From Lachnospiraceae bacterium (GTDB lineage: Bacteria; Bacillota; Clostridia; Lachnospirales; Lachnospiraceae): a stretch of 11,229 bases of DNA. The DNA lies in contig JAGCCY010000250.1 in NCBI GenBank assembly GCA_017651385.1, positions 1 to 11,229 on the forward strand. Direction: 5' to 3'. The notes below the pieces were generated by a model. It did not search any database and had not been told where the DNA came from. It worked only from the letters and a program-made list of their open reading frames with translations. Made by a program: the position numbers and the translations under genes. Below are positions 6,408 through 11,229 of the stretch, one piece after another (the stretch's first letter is position 1; each line of letters starts with the position of its first letter).

Positions 6408-6998
6408 ATGAGCAGAAGATATAACGGACTTGATTTTAACAGAAAGCCCAAGAAGAAAATCGATCAAAGCCACCTTCATGAACTTATCAGCTGGATATTC
6501 TGGCTTTCGGTTTCGGGCAGTATAGTATTTGTACTCATAGATGTGTTCGGTCTTCGTACAAATGTCATCGGAAATGCCATGGAACCTTCATTGTATTCCG
6601 GTCAGCAGATACTTATAAACAGGATGATCTACAACATTTCTTCTCCCGAACGCGGTGATGTTGTGGCATTTCTTCCTAACGGCAACGAAGACTCACATTT
6701 TTATATAAGGCGTGTTATCGGGGTGCCCGGTGATACCGTTAAGATCGTAGACGGATACATATATATAGATGATGTTTTGCTGGACGAAGAGGGTGCATAC
6801 GATAAAATAGCCAATCCGGGTATTCTTGAAAATCCGATAACCCTTTCTGAGGATCAGTTCATAGTTTTCGGCGATAACAGGAATTTCTCGGAAGATTCAA
6901 GATCGTGTAACATCGGTATCGTCGAGAGTTCTTATCTGGTCGCAAAAGTCTGGTTTAAGATATCGAATAATTTGGAATTTATGGGCTTTGTGAGGTAA
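6408..6998 (+). CDS. lepB: Signal peptidase I paralogue with both catalytic residues substituted
   Basis: This is a 196-residue S26-family protein with a basic cytoplasmic N terminus (1-26), one membrane segment (about 27-47) and an extracytoplasmic domain. Fold motifs are kept: MEPSL after the nucleophile site, ERGDVVAF, YIRRVIGVPGDTV and the box E motif GDNRNFSEDSR (155-165). The nucleophile position, normally Ser before Met, is Ala57 (GCC, 6576-6578). The general-base Lys of YIKR is Arg101 (AGG, 6708-6710). It should therefore not cleave signal peptides; lepB is its homology name only. The frame is intact, so it is not an obvious pseudogene. No Shine-Dalgarno sequence precedes ATG 6408, and the next in-frame ATG is Met58, too late to be a start. 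It lies between rplS and rbgA, where Firmicutes often carry lepB. A substrate-binding or regulatory role beside the active copy is inferred. Confidence 0.9.
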   Translation: MSRRYNGLDFNRKPKKKIDQSHLHELISWIFWLSVSGSIVFVLIDVFGLRTNVIGNAMEPSLYSGQQILINRMIYNISSPERGDVVAFLPNGNEDSHFYIRRVIGVPGDTVKIVDGYIYIDDVLLDEEGAYDKIANPGILENPITLSEDQFIVFGDNRNFSEDSRSCNIGIVESSYLVAKVWFKISNNLEFMGFVR

Positions 6999-7000
6999 AA

Positions 7001-7879
7001 ATGGCAACAGTTCAATGGTATCCGGGTCATATGAGCAAGGCAAGGCGCGAAATGGAAGCCGATATGAAGCTCGTGGAGCTTGTAATCGAAATAGTCGACG
7101 CACGCTGCCCTGTATCGTCCAGAAATCCCGATATAGATAAAATTGCAAAAGGAAAATCAAGGTTAATACTTCTTAACAAGGCTGATCTTGCCGATAAATA
7201 TATAAGCGAGAAGTGGAAAAAATATTTTGAAGATAAGGGTATAAGAGTCGTCTTTATCAATTCAAAACAAAAAGAAGGCATAAGGAATGTCTTACCCAAT
7301 GTCAAAGAAGTGTGTGCCGACAAGATAAAGAGAAATCTTGAAAGGGGCATCAAAAATCAACCCATAAGAGCGATGGTCGTAGGCATACCCAATGTCGGGA
7401 AATCCACTTTTATAAACGCTTTTGCCGGAAGGAACATCACAAAAACGGGAGATAAGCCCGGAGTCACCAAGGGCAAGCAATGGATTAAGATAAATCCCGA
7501 GCTTGAACTTCTTGATACGCCCGGTATACTCTGGCCAAAATTTGAAGATCAGGAAATCGGCAAAAGACTTGCAATGATCGGTTCCATAAACGATGAAATA
7601 CTTGTGGTTGAAGAACTTGCCGGAAATCTTCTGGATTATCTCTACGATAATTATTTCGATCTTATCAAAGAAAGATATAAGATCGACGAAGATACATTAA
7701 AACCTCTTGAAGACGATGCACAGTTTGTCACTAAGGAATCTGTATTGCTCGATAAGGTTTCTTTGACTTTAGGCTGTCTTAAAAAGGGCGGAGTTCCGGA
7801 TTATTTTAAAGCCGCGTCAAGATTTCTTGACGAATTCAGAGCCGGAAGTATAGGAAAAATATCACTTGAAAGGCCGTAA
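7001..7879 (+). CDS. rbgA: Ribosome biogenesis GTPase RbgA (YlqF)
   Basis: This is a 292-residue circularly permuted GTPase needed for late 50S assembly in B. subtilis, acting on the 45S intermediate. Motif order is permuted: NKAD (G4, 59-62), then GIPNVGKS (G1, 128-135), then PGVTKG around 153-158 (G2 region), then DTPG (G3, 172-175). The N terminus has WYPGHMSKARRE, including His10, which should correspond to the His implicated in RbgA GTP hydrolysis. A helical C-terminal ANTAR-like region follows. Length is typical. It starts two bases after the upstream stop, with GAGGT at the end of that gene as Shine-Dalgarno sequence. It is the gene between the two signal peptidase paralogues. Confidence 0.97.
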   Translation: MATVQWYPGHMSKARREMEADMKLVELVIEIVDARCPVSSRNPDIDKIAKGKSRLILLNKADLADKYISEKWKKYFEDKGIRVVFINSKQKEGIRNVLPNVKEVCADKIKRNLERGIKNQPIRAMVVGIPNVGKSTFINAFAGRNITKTGDKPGVTKGKQWIKINPELELLDTPGILWPKFEDQEIGKRLAMIGSINDEILVVEELAGNLLDYLYDNYFDLIKERYKIDEDTLKPLEDDAQFVTKESVLLDKVSLTLGCLKKGGVPDYFKAASRFLDEFRAGSIGKISLERP

Positions 7880-7883
7880 AGAT

Positions 7884-8417
7884 ATGGATTCAAGATTAAA
7901 AGACATTTTAAGCACAAGTATATATTTTCTTGCAGTTTTGGCAGTCGCGTTTCTGCTGATCAAATATGTGGGACAAAGAACGGAAGTTAACGGCAGTTCC
8001 ATGAATGAAACCTTGTTTGACGGCGACAATCTTATCTTAAATAAGATATCCTACAGATTTCACGATCCCGAAAGATTCGATATAGTTGTTTTTCCTTTCA
8101 GGGACGGATCAAACAAGACATACATAAAGCGCGTTATCGGTCTTCCCGGTGAGACGGTCCAGATACTTGAAGACGGGACTATCCTGATAAATGATGAAGA
8201 ACTTGTCGAATCATACGGCAATGCTGTCATAAAAGATCCAGGAAACGCCGCAAAGCCGATAAAACTTAACGATAATCAGTATTTTGTTATGGGAGACAAC
8301 CGTAATGATTCAAGCGATTCAAGGTTTAACGAAGTCGGTATAGTCAACAGGAAAGAAATACTCGGTAAAGTCTGGGTGAGATTTTATCCGTTTACAAAGA
8401 TCGGGGTTATTAAATAA
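7884..8417 (+). CDS. lepB: Signal peptidase I, active-site dyad intact
   Basis: This is a 177-residue membrane serine protease of family S26 that removes signal peptides from Sec and Tat substrates at the outer membrane face. A single N-terminal membrane segment lies at about 13-29. NGSSMNETLFDG carries the catalytic Ser39, YIKRVIGLPGE carries the catalytic Lys82, and GDNRNDSSDSR is at 137-147. ATG 7884 lies four bases after the rbgA stop, with AAAGG at 7869-7873 as a weak Shine-Dalgarno sequence. An in-frame TTG at 7866 inside rbgA would add six residues and is less likely. It is clearly homologous to the protein at 6408-6998 but keeps the dyad that one lacks, so it is the functional enzyme of the pair. 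Confidence 0.95.
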   Translation: MDSRLKDILSTSIYFLAVLAVAFLLIKYVGQRTEVNGSSMNETLFDGDNLILNKISYRFHDPERFDIVVFPFRDGSNKTYIKRVIGLPGETVQILEDGTILINDEELVESYGNAVIKDPGNAAKPIKLNDNQYFVMGDNRNDSSDSRFNEVGIVNRKEILGKVWVRFYPFTKIGVIK

Positions 8418-8421
8418 GCTT

Positions 8422-9078
8422 ATGACAGCCAAAGAGTTAAAAGAACAAAAACGGCTTGAAAAATATCAAAAAGAAGTCGAAAGGACCGAAAAACTCAAAG
8501 AGTTTGAAAAGCAGTACGAATATTTGGGATATGTCTGCGGAATAGACGAAGTCGGAAGAGGTCCTCTGGCGGGGCCGGTTGTAGCCGGTGCGGTGATACT
8601 TCCAAAAGACAGCAAGATACTTTATCTTAACGATTCAAAAAAATTATCGGAGAAAAAACGCGAGGAATTATACACGGTCATTTATGAAAATGCGGTCTCC
8701 GTGGGGATTGGATTTGCCGGGCCGGACAGAATAGATGAGATAAATATCTTAAATGCCACATATGAAGCAATGCGTATGGCAATAAGTAAACTGTCGGTCA
8801 CACCCGATGTTCTTCTAAACGATGCGGTCACCATCCCCGAAGTTATGATAAAGCAGGTCCCTATAATCAAAGGAGATGCAAAGAGCGTCAGTATTGCGGC
8901 AGCAAGCATTGTCGCAAAGGTTACAAGGGACAGGCTTATGGTCGAATACGATAAACTGTATCCCGAATACGGATTTTCAAAAAACAAAGGATACGGAACG
9001 GCAGAGCATATAGAAGCTCTAAAAAAATACGGCAAATGCGAGATACACAGAAACAGCTTTATCAAAAATTTTGTATAG
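8422..9078 (+). CDS. rnhB: Ribonuclease HII
   Basis: This 218-residue enzyme cuts the RNA strand of RNA-DNA hybrids and removes misinserted ribonucleotides. GIDEVGRGPLAGPV supplies Asp42 and Glu43. LLNDAV supplies Asp134 and KGDAKS supplies Asp152, completing a DEDD metal site. IAAASIVAKVTRDRLM and YPEYGFSKNKGYGT are also family signatures. The first 35 residues are a charged, probably coiled-coil extension ahead of the catalytic fold. Start ATG 8422 is four bases after the lepB stop. No good Shine-Dalgarno sequence is visible, so translation is probably coupled. The rbgA-rnhB association is common in Firmicutes. Confidence 0.97.
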   Translation: MTAKELKEQKRLEKYQKEVERTEKLKEFEKQYEYLGYVCGIDEVGRGPLAGPVVAGAVILPKDSKILYLNDSKKLSEKKREELYTVIYENAVSVGIGFAGPDRIDEINILNATYEAMRMAISKLSVTPDVLLNDAVTIPEVMIKQVPIIKGDAKSVSIAAASIVAKVTRDRLMVEYDKLYPEYGFSKNKGYGTAEHIEALKKYGKCEIHRNSFIKNFV

Positions 9079-9092
9079 ATGAAAGGTAAGAT

Positions 9093-10772
9093 ATGCCGCT
9101 TATTAACACAGATTTTTTGGCTTCACATGTAAATACCGAAGTTACTTCCAATCAATCCGTCGAAGTAACACAGGCCGTATCGGAAGCCAATAAAGAGGCT
9201 GTACTTAATATGATAGATAACCTTACTGCAGGTGATACGATCCTCGGTAAGGTCTTGTCGCAGTCCGGAAAAAACCTTTCGATCCTCACAAATAACGGTG
9301 TTACGATAAATGCAAAGAACTCCGCTCAGATAGTATTTGAGAAGGGCTCAAATATCCTGTTTGAAGTTCAAAAGCGTTCGGGTAACGATCTTTCGATCAG
9401 ACCGTTATATCAGAACACAAGCATTCAAAAGACCGCCGAAGTTGCTTTAAGACAGGCGGGTCTTCCAATCAACGAAAGAAGTCTTGAAATGACCGGCCGA
9501 AATATGGAATACGGAAATCCCATAGACCGTCAGTCTTTGATCGAGTCATACAAAGATGTGGCTTTATATCCAAACGAAAGTGTTAAGAGCATCATCGATC
9601 TTCAAAAGATGGATATCCCTGTCACAAACGATTCCCTTAATCAGTATAAGGCATATATGAGTATGGAAAATTCGGTCGTGGCGGCTTTTGATACCATAAC
9701 CGGCGATCTTTTAACCGATATGGCGGATAAATTGAAGTCTATGGATCCCGCTTCTTTAAACGGGGCAATTCCCGGCGATGTTCTTAATGATCTTTCAAAG
9801 ATCGCGGAAAGCCTTTCGGGCGGTGGGAATCCGGCAAATGTGTTCTTTGGCGAAGAAGAGATCGCTTCGCTTATAAATGATGCGCATGAAGCGGGTATCA
9901 CTCTTCCTTCATTTGAAGATAATGCGGAGATCTCACGCATGAATCCCGCAGAAGCTTTTAAGCTTCTTTTAAATGATATAAGCGATCCCAAAGCATATAT
10001 AAGCGAAGAAATAAAGCCGGCCGATATCGGCGAAAGACCCAACGATATTTTTAATTTAAATCAGCAAAACGACAGATCTTTAAATCCACAGGTTACAAAC
10101 CAAACGCAGGCAGCCGATCTTAATCCGTTTGCATCGGTAGCGGAGCTTATGTCAAAAGATTCGGTAAAAGATGCGTTTAAAAAGGTCCTTGGTTCACAAT
10201 GGTCGGTTGAAAGTGAAAAACTGTCGGATAAAACAGAGATCAGGAATCTTTACGACAGGTTATACAACCAGACAAAAAACATACTTGATATATTGAATTC
10301 CAATCCCGAAAAGAATCCCGCAAAGGACAGCATTAACAATCTAAGGCAGAATCTTGAGTTTATGAATGACCTTAACAATTATGTCCCTTATGTGCAGATC
10401 CCTTTCCATACCGAAAACGGATATAATAACTCCGAATTATACGTATACACCAATAAAAAGAATCTTGCCGCAAAGGACGGAGAAGTAAGCGCGTTCATAC
10501 ATCTTGACATGGATCATTTAGGGCCTACGGATGTCTATGTAAAAATGAGCGATCTTCATGTATCCACTAATTTTACCGTAAAGGACGAGGATACACTTAT
10601 CTTTCTTGAACATCATCTTGATTTTCTTGAGAAAAGACTCGAAAAAAAGGGGTATTCATTTGAGGCAAACGTAAGTGCAGATAAAGATAAGGTGTCGCCC
10701 ATAGAACAGGTGCTCAGCGCAAACGAACAGCATCTTTATCTTCAGGACACTTCATTTGACGCGAGGGTTTGA
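9093..10772 (+). CDS. FliK-like protein (YlqG-like), flagellar hook-length control C-terminal domain
   Basis: This is a 559-residue, soluble-looking protein with no signal peptide or membrane segment. Residues about 45-110 form a beta-rich module (AGDTILGKVL, FEVQKRSGNDLSIRPL) like one at the N terminus of clostridial FliK-like proteins. A long, polar, Asn/Ser-rich middle follows. Residues about 434-530 resemble the FliK C-terminal Flg_hook domain, notably LDMDHLGPTDVYVKM and the helix FLEHHLDFLEKRLEKKGY. A FlhB C-terminal homologue follows two bases downstream. B. subtilis has the comparable ylqG-ylqH pair after rnhB. FliK proteins are secreted rulers that contact FlhB to switch export specificity; whether this copy does so is unknown, as no flagellar genes are near. 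AAAGGT (9082-9087) precedes ATG 9093. Confidence 0.75.
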   Translation: MPLINTDFLASHVNTEVTSNQSVEVTQAVSEANKEAVLNMIDNLTAGDTILGKVLSQSGKNLSILTNNGVTINAKNSAQIVFEKGSNILFEVQKRSGNDLSIRPLYQNTSIQKTAEVALRQAGLPINERSLEMTGRNMEYGNPIDRQSLIESYKDVALYPNESVKSIIDLQKMDIPVTNDSLNQYKAYMSMENSVVAAFDTITGDLLTDMADKLKSMDPASLNGAIPGDVLNDLSKIAESLSGGGNPANVFFGEEEIASLINDAHEAGITLPSFEDNAEISRMNPAEAFKLLLNDISDPKAYISEEIKPADIGERPNDIFNLNQQNDRSLNPQVTNQTQAADLNPFASVAELMSKDSVKDAFKKVLGSQWSVESEKLSDKTEIRNLYDRLYNQTKNILDILNSNPEKNPAKDSINNLRQNLEFMNDLNNYVPYVQIPFHTENGYNNSELYVYTNKKNLAAKDGEVSAFIHLDMDHLGPTDVYVKMSDLHVSTNFTVKDEDTLIFLEHHLDFLEKRLEKKGYSFEANVSADKDKVSPIEQVLSANEQHLYLQDTSFDARV

Positions 10773-10774
10773 GC

Positions 10775-11068
10775 ATGGCTGATGAGATAAAGAAAAACAA
10801 TTCAAAACAGGCTATTGCCCTTCAGTACGATCCCGATGATATCGCCCCCAGAGTCCTTGCGACCGGACAGGGACTTGTCGCGGAAAAGATCCTCGAAACG
10901 GCCAAGGATAACGATGTGCCCATTCACAAGGACGAACAGCTTGCGAAGACTTTGTCGAAGCTTGAAGTCGGAGATGCGATCCCGCCCGAGCTTTATGAAG
11001 TTGTGGCCGAGATCCTTGTATTTGTGGACGCAATGGATAAGATCAAAGGAAAAATGGACAGAAATTAA
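10775..11068 (+). CDS. Free-standing FlhB C-terminal-like protein (YlqH-like, EscU/YscU family)
   Basis: This 97-residue protein is equivalent only to the cytoplasmic C-terminal fragment of FlhB, the flagellar/type III export specificity switch. AIALQYDPDD matches the AVALKYDP stretch after the FlhB cleavage site. VPIHKDEQLAKTL, EVGDAIPPELYEVVAEIL and a helical end follow the FlhB domain to its C terminus. The membrane half is absent. The autocleavage motif NPTHY is replaced by NNSKQ, so self-cleavage is not expected. ATG 10775 is chosen because GAGGG (10763-10767) stands seven bases upstream; TTG 10769 is an in-frame alternative. It follows the FliK-like gene by two bases, suggesting that the two products interact. 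Confidence 0.85.
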   Translation: MADEIKKNNSKQAIALQYDPDDIAPRVLATGQGLVAEKILETAKDNDVPIHKDEQLAKTLSKLEVGDAIPPELYEVVAEILVFVDAMDKIKGKMDRN

Positions 11069-11071
11069 TAT

Positions 11072-11229
11072 ATGAATACCAAAAGACAGGGTAAGGAAGG
11101 CGAAGATCTGGCCTGTATGTATATAAGCGAAAAAGGCGGGAAGATCCTTTCAAGAAACTATGCGATAAGGGATGCGGAGATCGATATAATCTATGAAGAA
11201 CCCGTTACGGAAAATCCGTTTGATATAAG
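11072..11229 (+). CDS. yraN: YraN family endonuclease-like protein (partial, N terminus)
   Basis: The first 52 codons of an open frame run off the window end. The N terminus MNTKRQGKEGEDLACMYISE, then GGKILSRNYAIRDAEIDIIYEE, matches the UPF0102/YraN family, whose consensus is roughly G..GE..A..yL...G..il..Ny....GEIDlI. YraN has an archaeal Holliday-junction-resolvase-like restriction fold; its cellular role is uncertain. The catalytic-type acidic pair is present in AEID, with Ala replacing the usual Gly. It starts three bases after the preceding stop with no clear Shine-Dalgarno sequence, so coupling is likely. yraN near rnhB is a frequent arrangement. Confidence 0.88.
   Translation, partial: MNTKRQGKEGEDLACMYISEKGGKILSRNYAIRDAEIDIIYEEPVTENPFDI

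Noticed and set aside
1..11229. Mobile elements, CRISPR arrays, tRNA or rRNA genes
   Set aside because: No transposase-like protein, direct-repeat array, tRNA-like cloverleaf or rRNA segment was recognised. All genes are co-directional with similar base composition.

Overview
The window comes from a low-to-moderate G+C Gram-positive bacterium. It most resembles a Clostridia member of the Lachnospiraceae/Butyrivibrio type; this is an inference from protein character and gene order, not a database match. The conserved Firmicutes order ylxM-ffh-rpsP-khpA-rimM-trmD-rplS-(lepB)-rbgA-rnhB-ylqG/ylqH-like-yraN is present. Every supportable gene lies on the + strand. I see no tRNA, rRNA, CRISPR array, insertion sequence or phage gene.

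Region 1 (1-2234) is accessory. It holds the last 39 residues of a probable AraC-type regulator, which overlaps by ATGA the start of a 705-residue lipoprotein of the PBP4B/YfeW serine hydrolase family. Region 2 (2235-5872) starts with a near-consensus promoter and encodes the SRP pair YlxM/Ffh, ribosomal protein S16, the KH-domain protein KhpA, the 30S maturation factor RimM and the tRNA m1G37 methyltransferase TrmD. Two perfect hairpins without U-tracts lie between its genes. Region 3 (5873-6380) is a self-contained rplS unit with an extended -10 promoter, a structured L19-type leader and a strong intrinsic terminator.

Region 4 (6381-11229) encodes two type I signal peptidase paralogues flanking the 50S assembly GTPase RbgA, then RNase HII, a FliK-like protein, a free-standing FlhB C-terminal-like protein and the start of YraN. 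Genes here are 2-14 nt apart, so it probably forms one operon.

The strongest unusual signal is the first signal peptidase paralogue, at the usual syntenic site between rplS and rbgA. It keeps the fold motifs but has Ala for the catalytic Ser and Arg for the catalytic Lys. The second paralogue, after rbgA, has an intact dyad. This active/inactive pairing recalls S. aureus SpsB/SpsA. Other points of interest are a possible leaderless start for the inactive paralogue, loss of the NPTH motif in the FlhB-like protein, and altered residues in the RNA-binding motif of the Ffh M domain.
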